Positions 56,507 to 64,000 of a DNA stretch of 64,000 nucleotides are shown piece after piece. A model generated the notes under the pieces. The model saw nothing but the letters and a program-made list of their open reading frames with translations, searched no databases and was not told where the DNA came from. A program made the position numbers and the translations under genes. The stretch's first letter is position 1; each line of letters starts with the position of its first letter. This stretch comes from Tritrichomonas musculus (Eukaryota > Parabasalia > Tritrichomonadida > Tritrichomonadidae). The stretch spans positions 186,001 through 250,000 of the forward strand of contig JAPFFF010000076.1 of NCBI GenBank assembly GCA_039105265.1. The letters run 5' to 3'.

Positions 56507-57121
56507 ATGGCTAAAAATCTTCGAGGAAGTAAAAGATTGCAAGTTATTCAAAACTGGTTAAATGGGAGAGATGATGATGAATGGGAAGTGTTTCCGTGTA
56601 GAACTGAGGGAAAATATATCGTGAAACCTCGCAAGGAACCTCATACAAATCGTCACGTTGAACCAATTGTGAAAGATGGTGATGATGAGCCAGCTGATAG
56701 CCCCCCTGAAAACGATGCTGATGGCCCCGTTGATGAATGTGAACATGATGAGCCAACCCCTGACCCGAAACCATTCGTTAGACCTAAAACTAAACGTTCA
56801 CCTCCAAGAACTCCCCCTAATAATTATGAATATGATCCAACTATTAATTTAGAGATATTGAATCAATTGAAACTTCTCGGTGAGGAATTCAAAATTAGAC
56901 GTGAGAAAAAGGAACAGAAACGAATGATTAAGGAGGTTGTCCAAAAACAAATATCGCGACCGAGGATGCAATATAATTATGAATTCACGGAACCTGAATA
57001 TAAACAATATCCAAATACTCAACCGATAGAACCACCCATGGAATCATCCAATAATCCTATCGAGCAACCTCAACAAATGTATCCCGTGAGAAGAAATCGA
57101 ATATTTGCAGATGTCATATAA
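56507..57121 (+). CDS. Element C proline-rich hypothetical protein, 204 aa
   Basis: A short basic N-terminal helix region is followed by a Pro/Asp/Glu-rich segment (about residues 60-105), a helical KRR-rich part and a Pro/Gln-rich tail. No domain recognised. Most of the protein is probably disordered. A tttttatttttacc motif lies about 10 bases upstream of the ATG. Its place among virion genes suggests a structural or scaffold role. Confidence 0.55.
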   Translation: MAKNLRGSKRLQVIQNWLNGRDDDEWEVFPCRTEGKYIVKPRKEPHTNRHVEPIVKDGDDEPADSPPENDADGPVDECEHDEPTPDPKPFVRPKTKRSPPRTPPNNYEYDPTINLEILNQLKLLGEEFKIRREKKEQKRMIKEVVQKQISRPRMQYNYEFTEPEYKQYPNTQPIEPPMESSNNPIEQPQQMYPVRRNRIFADVI

Positions 57122-57148
57122 TTAAGTGATTATTTTTTATTTCATTAA

Positions 57149-58318
57149 ATGACTTCGAATAAACTTATTTCCCAACTAACTAAGAAAGATATACTTCAAC
57201 TACCTGGGTTTGCTGGATTGAATAAAATATTGTTACCAAATTTGAAAAATATATTGCGTGCTCATCTCGTGAAAACAAATATATTCAAACGTGGTGTTCG
57301 CGTTAATGATTATTTAGATTATTGCAAGAAACACAAATTGGATTCTATTCAAATAGATACATCGATTAAACAACCTACTAAATCTAATCGCAAATTGAGT
57401 AAAGCTGATATTAACGCACAGATTAAACAACCTACTAAATCTAATCGCAAATTGAGTAAAGCTGATATTGACGCAAAGATTAAAGGATACAAACAAGATA
57501 TGGATGAGTATACAAAATTATTGGAGAAGGCGAAATTGAATCCAGCAGCTGAACCAGGTGTTGATGAATGTATACACTATATAAATAATTACGAGGATAA
57601 GATACAAGAATTGCTTAGCGATAAATATAATAAACCTGAATTGAAAACTGTTATTAATGAAATCAAAGTTTTGCAAGGAGAAATGGATGATTATTTATAT
57701 GTTGATAATAAATTGAGAAAGTTATTGTATGATCTGAAAGATTATGAATATGATTTGAATAATAATGCTGATGCGTTAACTGAGGATGAATTAAATGAGA
57801 CCAGGAACGCTGTTAAACAACATACTGCTGAAATAGCTAAGCTCAAGAAGGATTTCGTTGAATTGAGTGATGATGAGTTTGAAGTTAAATATTATAATAA
57901 GCTCGAGAAACTACGTGAACGTAGACAGCAGATGGAAAATGAGATTAACAAATTAGTCGAGGAGGATAAAAATAAACGTAAGCGAGCTAGAAAGCCCAAA
58001 CCCAAGTTATCAGATGAGCAAAAGGCAGCCAATCGTGAGATGAGATCAAAGCGACGACGTGAGAAGAAACTATTAAATGTACCTACTGCAGATTTATCAC
58101 GTGAGGAACAATTTGATAAAGAAATATTACTTAGTGAGAAGAGGATTATTGAGTTGGAAAAGACATATGCTCAATATAAAGATGATGAGCGATACGCTAC
58201 AGAATTGCAAAATGAAATAAATAGGTTACGTAATAATATTGATTACGTTAATAAAAAGAAGAAAGCTTATATTGCTGAGAAAAGTGAAACCAAGAAATCG
58301 AGAAGACGAAAGAAGTAA
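57149..58318 (+). CDS. Element C coiled-coil protein with SAP-like start, 389 aa
   Basis: Residues about 8-58 (LTKKDILQLPGFAGLNKILL through DYLDYCKKH) have the two-helix spacing of a SAP-like DNA-binding motif. Next is a 28-residue unit QPTKSNRKLSKADI... repeated twice in tandem (57362-57490). The rest, from about 110 to 389, is a long charged coiled coil ending in KKSRRRKK. A DNA-binding scaffold or core protein is possible. It lies directly before the major capsid gene, with 22 bases between. Confidence 0.6.
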   Translation: MTSNKLISQLTKKDILQLPGFAGLNKILLPNLKNILRAHLVKTNIFKRGVRVNDYLDYCKKHKLDSIQIDTSIKQPTKSNRKLSKADINAQIKQPTKSNRKLSKADIDAKIKGYKQDMDEYTKLLEKAKLNPAAEPGVDECIHYINNYEDKIQELLSDKYNKPELKTVINEIKVLQGEMDDYLYVDNKLRKLLYDLKDYEYDLNNNADALTEDELNETRNAVKQHTAEIAKLKKDFVELSDDEFEVKYYNKLEKLRERRQQMENEINKLVEEDKNKRKRARKPKPKLSDEQKAANREMRSKRRREKKLLNVPTADLSREEQFDKEILLSEKRIIELEKTYAQYKDDERYATELQNEINRLRNNIDYVNKKKKAYIAEKSETKKSRRRKK

Positions 58319-58340
58319 TTTTTTTATTATATAAAAAGTA

Positions 58341-59918
58341 ATGTTGAACAATGAAGTGATTATGCAAACATCTGCGGATGCATGCACCCAGATAGCCTCA
58401 TATTTTGATACCGTCGATAATTGCATTGCGATGAGTGATACTAATAAACAATATTCGATCAACCCACAGACGAGTTATGGACCATCTCCTCCAATCAAAA
58501 GTGGCTCGTATACATCTGTAATCATATCACCAAATACTCACAACACGGCTGATTTATACAACGGATTCATTAAGGCAACGATGGAGATTAAAGTTAATAT
58601 CGATGATAAGATAGATACAGCAAATGTTGGCGATTATAGTTTCAATAATATATGGTATGGATTTAAAGATGCACGTGATGCTATTGAGAAGTATGAAATT
58701 GTAGCAAATGGTATCACCATATATACACAAAATTATGGCTGTGAAGAATCATTTCTTACAGCTTGCTGTTCCAACGAAACCACGAAGAGGGCAGATATTT
58801 ATTCGAAAACTAGGCATAAAGATGTATGGAGACAGAATGAAGGGTGCCGCTGCGGTTTCGTAGTTTACTGGACTAAAGATAGGACCGAGGCTACTGGTAC
58901 GATTAATTTGAAGATAGATTTGAGAAGATTCTTGCCGATATCTAACATTAAATATCTCCCAGCGTTTGCAGGCAAAATAGAACTGCGATTATATTTCTCA
59001 TGCGCGGGATTAGTATATTGTCCATGTGGACCTGATGAAAATTTGATCAATAATCCTGGTAAGTATTCAAAATATACATTTCATCCCGTCACGACAGAAT
59101 TCAAGCAAATAGGTAATCCAATAAGATGTTGGGCGACATCTACAACCGCTAATGGATTATATACATTAAATAATGCTGATAGAACAAGTAATGTTATATG
59201 GTATGAGGTCAAGGATTGCCTCAGTATTATCCCATGTTTTGGAATTAGTGAGAGTGTTTATAACTCATTGGTTCAACGATATAGTGATCCATCTCACCCG
59301 TTAACATTTCCTACACAAACATTATCTGTATATACGACAACTAATAAACTCGAGCAACCTAATGATAAGACCACCTGTACTATCACTCCAAGATTTGTTG
59401 ATAGTATATTTTGTTTATTCCCGTTGCGTAATACTGATAAAACTGTTTTCAAGAATCCATTATTCAAATCATTCTACATTAATGCGGGTGGATATGGCAA
59501 CATACCTTCGCGACCATTTGGTACAACTGAAGAGTACCCCGAATTCTTGGAATATTGCCAGAATGCAATGAACATGAATGGTGAGCAGAGTGGTTTCAAT
59601 AAGGAGGTCGTCAGATCGCTAACCAATTCATATTCATTTAACTCAACGACTGGTTATTATAGTGACGACAGGTCATCGTTTTTCATTGGTCTCCCAACAG
59701 AAACTGATAATACATATCAACAGGGACTCACTTCGCTATCACCTATCAATTTTGAAATGAATATTACTCAAAGTGCGACTGAAGGTTCATTTGCGAAGAG
59801 TGTAGATGCCAACCCACTTTTCTGCTTATTATATGATGCCTCGATTAGTATATTAGTTCAACCAAATGGTATGCCTCCATTGGTTCGTATTGGTAACTAT
59901 GATTTAACTACACCTTGA
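58341..59918 (+). CDS. Element C major capsid protein (double jelly-roll type), 525 aa
   Basis: The protein is beta-rich throughout, with two related halves. It has an N-terminal tail rich in Ser/Thr, NNIWYGFKDARDAIEKYEIV near residue 105, ATGTINLKIDLRRFLP and LRLYFSCAGLVYC near 215, and a second beta region from 345. The pattern of a helper helix-strand pair and FxN-like loops fits a Polinton major capsid protein, although sequence similarity to A and B is not visible by eye. The frame overlaps nothing on this strand. The capsid call is from size, place and pattern. Confidence 0.65.
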   Translation: MLNNEVIMQTSADACTQIASYFDTVDNCIAMSDTNKQYSINPQTSYGPSPPIKSGSYTSVIISPNTHNTADLYNGFIKATMEIKVNIDDKIDTANVGDYSFNNIWYGFKDARDAIEKYEIVANGITIYTQNYGCEESFLTACCSNETTKRADIYSKTRHKDVWRQNEGCRCGFVVYWTKDRTEATGTINLKIDLRRFLPISNIKYLPAFAGKIELRLYFSCAGLVYCPCGPDENLINNPGKYSKYTFHPVTTEFKQIGNPIRCWATSTTANGLYTLNNADRTSNVIWYEVKDCLSIIPCFGISESVYNSLVQRYSDPSHPLTFPTQTLSVYTTTNKLEQPNDKTTCTITPRFVDSIFCLFPLRNTDKTVFKNPLFKSFYINAGGYGNIPSRPFGTTEEYPEFLEYCQNAMNMNGEQSGFNKEVVRSLTNSYSFNSTTGYYSDDRSSFFIGLPTETDNTYQQGLTSLSPINFEMNITQSATEGSFAKSVDANPLFCLLYDASISILVQPNGMPPLVRIGNYDLTTP

Positions 59919-59968
59919 GTAAATTTTCAAACAATACAACACATTATTTTTGTTTATTTGCATAATAA

Positions 59969-60151
59969 ATGAATAAGTATAAAAACCCGAATTCAACAAC
60001 CATCGGTACCACTGGATGTATGTATAATGAATCCACCACTACCAACGAAGATGTTGAGTATAATCATTATGGTATATATTCAAATGATAATACTTATGCG
60101 GTCACCTTCAATCCTCATATCAATCGACCACCTACGAAAAATATGGGATGC
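59969..60151 (+). CDS. Element C small gene, adjoining a TIR insertion
   Basis: The frame from the ATG at 59969 has residues such as STTIGTTGCMYNESTTTNED and runs into the terminal repeat of the inserted TIR element at 60152. A ttatttttg motif (59945-59952) and a ttatttgcat lie ahead of the start, so it was probably an expressed gene. It is a Polinton gene interrupted or bordered by an insertion. Function unknown. Confidence 0.5.
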
Positions 60152-61717
60152 GGAAAAAAATTCCAACTTGGAATTTCCAAGTTTTTTTTATTTCACATGT
60201 CAAGAAAACTTGGAAATTCCAAGTTTTTTTTTCCCTGAGCTTTTCTTCAACAATAGCAAGAACAAAATGATAAAAAACGCGTTAATACTTTAATATAATA
60301 AGTTATCAATATCATTTGGCAATTTTTTTCGTGCATTTCATCCAAATCTTAAAATGCTGATACTGATATCATTACGCCATGCATCTCAAAATACAAAAAC
60401 AAATGCAAATTTACCGCTATCAACACTTTAATAACAATATACGATTCATTTACCATGCAAATTTCGAAATTTTCATTTTGACTCTCATAATTAATATTTT
60501 CAGTAATTATACTAGCATAATCAATATACATAATTACATTAATATGGAAAATTATTTTATGCTAGTATAATTAATATGAAGTATGAACTAATTCTTTATC
60601 CTACCGAATGTTTTTTTAAAAAATTTTCAAAAAGTTCTAACAATTCATTCAAAAAGTTGTGATAAACCATTCAAATATTATACAAATTCGTTTAGTTTTT
60701 CCATTTCTAATCTTGATGGAAACATCGAAAATAGAACTCGTCAATTTTTTTGAAAATAGGGACGAAATGATTCAATATTGCATAAATTTAGCACGTACAA
60801 AATCAATAAAGTTTAATATTCTAAATTCTGGAAATTATTATAAAATTCAATGCAAAGATCAGGATTGTCCTTTTCAAATCACTTTTAATTTAAGAGATTC
60901 CAAAAAATGCAAAATGGCGTTATTGTTTCTGATGATGAAAATGAAATATTTTAAATTTAATAAATATTTTTTTTTTTTAACATGATCTATTTTAATAAAT
61001 TTTTTTTTTACTTTTTTCTTTTTAACATGATCAATTATTATATCTGAATGGTTTATAAGAAGCTTTAATGAATCAAAAAACATTCGGTAGGAATAAAAAA
61101 AGCACCGAACTTTTTTTTTTTTTGAATGGTTTATTAAAACTTTTTGAATTAATTGTGATACATTCTTAGATTATCTAAATATTAAGCTAATATTATACCT
61201 TTTTCCTGAGTTTAAAAGCATATTATAAAAATAAATAAATAAAAAAAATATCGTGAGAGAAAGTTATATATGGATTTTTTTTTTTTTAATTTAGGAAAGA
61301 TATCTTTTTTTTTATTTCCTATTTGAATTTTTCGGATAGATACATTTATTTAATGCTAGTATAATTATTGAATATTAATTATGAGAGTCAAAATGAAAAT
61401 TTCGAAATTTGCATGGTAAATGAATCGTATATTGTTATTAAAGTGTTGATAGCGGTAAATTTGCATTTGTTTTTGTATTTTGAGATGCATGGCGTAATGA
61501 TATCAGTATCAGCATTTTAAGATTTGGATGAAATGCACGAAAAAAATTGCCAAATGATATTGATAACTTATTATATTAAAGTATTAACGCGTTTTTTATC
61601 ATTTTGTTCTTGCTATTGTTGAAGAAAAGCTCAGGGAAAAAAAAACTTGGAATTTCCAAGTTTTCTTGACATGTGAAATAAAAAAAACTTGGAAATTCCA
61701 AGTTGGAATTTTTTTCC
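60152..61717. mobile_element. MULE-like TIR element inserted in element C
   Basis: The ends, ggaaaaaaattccaacttgg and its complement, form inverted repeats of about 360 bp (60152-60515 and 61350-61717). Within each arm the 15-bp palindrome-like unit tggaatttccaag occurs twice. The interior is AT-rich. No clear target duplication is visible. The long TIRs and the internal ORF fit a Mutator-like (MULE) element with most of its transposase missing. A smaller inverted repeat (cctaccgaatgtttttt, 60600 and 61091) sits inside and could mark another nested element. Confidence 0.8.
60716..60985 (+). CDS. MULE-type transposase N-terminal fragment (zinc-finger-like), 89 aa
   Basis: From the Met at about 60716, residues 8-60 (FENRDEMIQYCINLARTKSI, then YYKIQCKDQDCPFQITFNL) fit the N-terminal domain of MULE transposases, which combine a helix ending in Y/F and a C....C finger. 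The catalytic DDE domain is not present: only low-complexity sequence follows. An upstream ATG at 60659 is in frame but its product looks non-conserved. It is a truncated transposase gene of a plain DNA transposon. Confidence 0.6.
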   Translation: METSKIELVNFFENRDEMIQYCINLARTKSIKFNILNSGNYYKIQCKDQDCPFQITFNLRDSKKCKMALLFLMMKMKYFKFNKYFFFLT

Positions 61718-61729
61718 TAATCCAAAAAT

Positions 61730-61984
61730 ATGCCACACTATCCAGTTAGACCACCTCCAACTGATGAGCATATGACGCTTACTCAAAATGAGCCTCCCGT
61801 GAGTATGACTGATGGGATGCATTATTTGAACAATGCGACAACGAAACCTCCTCCATTGCTACCACCATATTTGAATAGATCTCAAGACCTGGCAGCGATT
61901 CAAGGATTGGCTAATGAGAGAGATAAGGCAAATTTGATATATAATAAGCCGGCTAATATCAGGTTCAAAAATATACATTATTGA
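61730..61984 (+). CDS. Element C small proline-rich protein, 84 aa
   Basis: Starts MPHYPVRPPPTDEHMTLTQN and includes PPPLLPPYLN and a helical QDLAAIQGLANERDKANLIY segment. The ATG lies only 12 bases after the inserted TIR element, so its original upstream region is displaced. No family recognised. PPxY-like PPPY/PPYL motifs might bind host partners, but this is speculation. Confidence 0.5.
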   Translation: MPHYPVRPPPTDEHMTLTQNEPPVSMTDGMHYLNNATTKPPPLLPPYLNRSQDLAAIQGLANERDKANLIYNKPANIRFKNIHY

Positions 61985-62069
61985 GAAATCACATGGTTTA
62001 TATGTAGTAGGAGGCGAACTCATAAACTGACGAGTTTTCAAATCAATTTATTTTTTTATCCACTTAGAA

Positions 62070-62405
62070 ATGAACTCAACAGGTACTAACACATCAATGT
62101 TAGCCGTTGTTGAATCAATCAATGATGACTACGAATATATTCAGTATAATGAGAAGCTTCGTTTGATACATTCAATCAAAGATGATATGTACCAGATGCA
62201 ATCCATTATAATTGCGTGTAATTCAAAGAAACAAGCTTATAGGTGGAGGCAACTTGCTGAAACCAATGAAATACTTGATGAATTATCGGCACAGCAAAAT
62301 TGCTGTCCCGAAGATTTAGTACAAAATCGTACAAATATTGGAAATCCACAATTGCAAGGTATCTACCAGACCAGATTCATTATTGAGAAATCACATGGTT
62401 TATAA
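62070..62405 (+). CDS. Element C conserved protein, 111 aa, related to the A gene at 51397
   Basis: Residues 1-55 closely follow the start of the A protein (NSTGTNTS...VES, IQYNEKLRLIHSIKDDMYQM, ACNSKKQ). After that comes a palindromic insert gcacagcaaaattgctgtc (62290-62308), encoding AQQNCCP. The C version is much shorter than the A protein. A tttatttttttatcc stretch precedes the ATG. Function unknown. Confidence 0.6.
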   Translation: MNSTGTNTSMLAVVESINDDYEYIQYNEKLRLIHSIKDDMYQMQSIIIACNSKKQAYRWRQLAETNEILDELSAQQNCCPEDLVQNRTNIGNPQLQGIYQTRFIIEKSHGL

Positions 62406-62423
62406 TATTTTATTTTTTGGGAA

Positions 62424-62954
62424 ATGATCAAGAAAAGAAATGCTAATGCAGGTATCAATGCAAACGTTTCATTAGAACCATCAGCTGCATCGCAATCAAC
62501 ATCTAATATTAATAATAATATCATCATTAATAAGAGGGATGATGGCAAGGAGGATATCGTCATTACGAGAGATATCGATGAGGAGCAACCAGTATCATCC
62601 GCTGAGGGCATGGATGTGAGGACTGTTATATTAGAATCATATGCACAAATATTATTGAATCAAGATAAGGCGTTATTAAGTAATCTCATCTCCAAAAATT
62701 GTATCATTGTCCCCATGTCAGCTTTACAAAATATTATCAAGGCAGCTATCCATACTGAACAGGTAGATATATATCTGGATGAAGATATTAAATGTTGTGC
62801 AACTAAAGCTAATCCAATTCGCAAAATAGAAGCTATCAAAATTGTTAATGAGAATGGAGAAATTGTAACTGATTTCAAGCAGGTTTACAATAAGGAGTAT
62901 AACGAACTCGTTAACGTATACCATTTATGTCTCAAATATTGCATCAATATGTAA
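62424..62954 (+). CDS. Element C conserved protein, 176 aa, related to the A gene at 12651
   Basis: A disordered first half (Ser/Asn/Ala-rich) is followed by a conserved domain from about residue 85: LESYAQILLNQDKALLSNLI, then VPMSALQNIIKAAIHTEQVD, YLDEDIKCCATKANPIRKIE and IVNENGEIV. The A counterpart has the same spacing and a cysteine pair at the matching place. It follows the 111-aa gene by 18 bases. Function unknown; shared by A and C only. Confidence 0.65.
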   Translation: MIKKRNANAGINANVSLEPSAASQSTSNINNNIIINKRDDGKEDIVITRDIDEEQPVSSAEGMDVRTVILESYAQILLNQDKALLSNLISKNCIIVPMSALQNIIKAAIHTEQVDIYLDEDIKCCATKANPIRKIEAIKIVNENGEIVTDFKQVYNKEYNELVNVYHLCLKYCINM

Positions 62955-62964
62955 AAATAAAAAT

Positions 62965-63292
62965 GCAAAAACCAACCCCCGTAACTGGATGCGTAATGCA
63001 TTCTCTCGAGGAACCAACATACGTACCCGGGATTATATATCAATCCCCCAAGGAAAATATCTGCATCCAATTACAGGAGCTGGTTTGGGTTTGCATTGCC
63101 GACAATGCTTCGTATTATCCATAATCCACAAGTAATAGCTTACCACAAGGTGTTTAGTTCGCTAGGGCTCTATCACAAATATGGACCGAAAATAATACGA
63201 AAAATCGGTATGGCAGCGAATCGAACTCATGCCTGCCGCCGAAGCTGGGAGACATGCTTTATGATCCAACAACTATACCAGTTAGCGCTAAC
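62965..63292 (-). ncRNA. Conserved non-coding block with tRNA-like segment (element C)
   Basis: This is the counterpart of 50453-50785 in A. The 73-base tRNA-like segment is complementary to 63207-63279, with ggtatag at one end and ccatacc at the other and a gagttcgattc B-box-like string. The palindrome gttagcgctaac lies at 63281-63292. Long near-identical stretches are shared with A, for example ataatccacaagtaatagct and gggctctatcacaaatatgg. Proteins on either side are much less alike between A and C. I infer constraint on a structured RNA or DNA signal. Confidence 0.4.
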
Positions 63293-63447
63293 ACATATAT
63301 GTTTTCGATTTACTATTTAAACTGTTCCAACTATATTCCATCATACATATAGAACGCAGTTCCTGCTCGCTCTATATACCCAAAATTTTTCAAAAATATT
63401 TTTTATATCACATGTCCAAAATTATTTTATTTTTTATCCTAATATAA
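63293..63447. promoter_or_regulatory. AT-rich leader before the 152-aa gene
   Basis: The leader ends with attattttattttttatcctaatataa before the ATG at 63448. This is the same T-rich motif and spacing seen before most element C genes (for example 57149 and 62070). No gene recognised in this stretch. Confidence 0.4.
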
Positions 63448-63906
63448 ATGTCTGTTGATTCAATCGTAGACACTAACAATAACTTCTACTCACCAACCAA
63501 GCTCGTTTCATTTATCAATGATACATATAAGAACAACAAGTTTGTAAAGGCTGTCATCTATTTCGAAGGGGAGAAAGTATTTAAAAATAAGTTTGACAAA
63601 TATTGTTGCAAACCTTTATTCATCACACTCGAATCTAATAATAAGAAAAATAATGTATTCATCAACTATAATAAAATCATTAAATTGTTTGGGGATTCGA
63701 TTATAGTATCATTCAACTGCAAATTCGATAGCAAGGATAAGCTATACGTCCTTATCATAGAACTCACAAAGCAAACATATATGGACACCCCATACTATCC
63801 ATGTCATGTTCTCGAATGTGTCAACAAACATAATATCAAATGTATTCGCGACCAGTTCAAAATTGAATTCGATGATAGCGATATAAAGGATGATTGCTTC
63901 GTATAA
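63448..63906 (+). CDS. Element C hypothetical protein, 152 aa
   Basis: The protein is mixed alpha/beta with several cysteines (DKYCCKP, YYPCHVLEC, IKCIR) and an acidic end. It follows the conserved non-coding block and a tattttattttttatcc leader. I do not recognise it and see no clear counterpart in A or B. It is too unlike the Polinton adenovirus-type protease for me to call it one. Confidence 0.55.
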   Translation: MSVDSIVDTNNNFYSPTKLVSFINDTYKNNKFVKAVIYFEGEKVFKNKFDKYCCKPLFITLESNNKKNNVFINYNKIIKLFGDSIIVSFNCKFDSKDKLYVLIIELTKQTYMDTPYYPCHVLECVNKHNIKCIRDQFKIEFDDSDIKDDCFV

Positions 63907-63953
63907 ATATGCGTCGATTATTTTTTATATAATATTTTTTCTCGATAAGCAAA

Positions 63954-64000
63954 TGAGTGAATCGCAAATAGATAGCCCAACTATTACTAAGCAACTTCCA
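63954..64000 (+). CDS. Element C gene start, partial at window edge
   Basis: An ATG at 63954, preceded by gattattttttatataatattttttctc, opens a frame that is still open at the last base (MSESQIDSPTITKQLP). The missing polymerase gene of C could lie further right, but nothing here identifies the product. Confidence 0.45.

Larger units (their letters stand above)
9897..64000. mobile_element. Polinton/Maverick element C (outermost, extends past the window)
   Basis: Element C is defined by its gene set on the plus strand: a jelly-roll-type capsid gene split by element A, integrase, packaging ATPase, several small virion-type genes and a major capsid protein. Its left end is probably at the fold-back near 9.9 kb and its right end is not in the window. 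It is the oldest of the three nested Polintons, because A sits in one of its genes. It is broken by two insertions (element A, and a TIR element at 60152-61717). Its proteins are only distantly related to those of A and B. No DNA polymerase gene of C is seen within the window. Confidence 0.8.

Noticed and set aside
63448-63906. Possible adenovirus-type maturation protease of element C
   Set aside because: Size and position would fit, but I cannot see the His-Asp/Glu-Cys arrangement expected for that protease, so I left it as hypothetical.

Overview
The window looks like nuclear DNA of a parabasalid protist, of the Trichomonas or Tritrichomonas type. The reasons are a very AT-rich background, intron-free genes, a large BspA-like (TpLRR) surface protein gene, HNH endonuclease-like genes, a MULE-type fragment and several large Polintons (Mavericks). 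This is inferred from gene families alone; the species cannot be named from the sequence.

The left 10 kb is host or host-like sequence. It holds a hypothetical gene at the left edge, a small convergent gene related to the tail of an HNH protein, a minisatellite, about 2.9 kb of AT-rich repeat-bearing intergenic DNA, a 1461-residue leucine-rich-repeat surface protein with a fresh 1170-bp internal tandem duplication, and a small TTAA-flanked MITE.

From about 9.9 kb to the right edge the window is a three-level nest of Polintons. The outermost, element C, starts near 9.9 kb and runs past the right edge. Its capsid-type gene is split by element A (10542-52963), which has terminal inverted repeats of about 270-290 bp and a 6-bp target duplication, tggctc. 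Element A is in turn split by element B (23095-40650), which has inverted repeats of about 253 bp and the 6-bp duplication cgggtt. The order of arrival is therefore C, then A, then B. A separate TIR element with a MULE-like fragment (60152-61717) also sits in C.

Each Polinton carries a virus-like gene set. All three have a retroviral-type integrase and a double-jelly-roll-type major capsid protein. A and B have a protein-primed family-B DNA polymerase with an embedded HNH/endonuclease VII-like finger and a fibre-like protein. A and C have a packaging ATPase. A and B are cousins that share about ten genes in partly different order. C is more distant, but it shares two small genes and a conserved non-coding block with A. 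A and B look largely whole by ends and long open frames; C is interrupted by two insertions and is incomplete in this window.

The most unusual signals are short double-hairpin palindromes inserted in frame in element A proteins, a nearly identical patch in the otherwise diverged fibre genes of A and B, a conserved tRNA-like non-coding block in A and C, and a shared TATTTTTG-type motif upstream of many Polinton genes.
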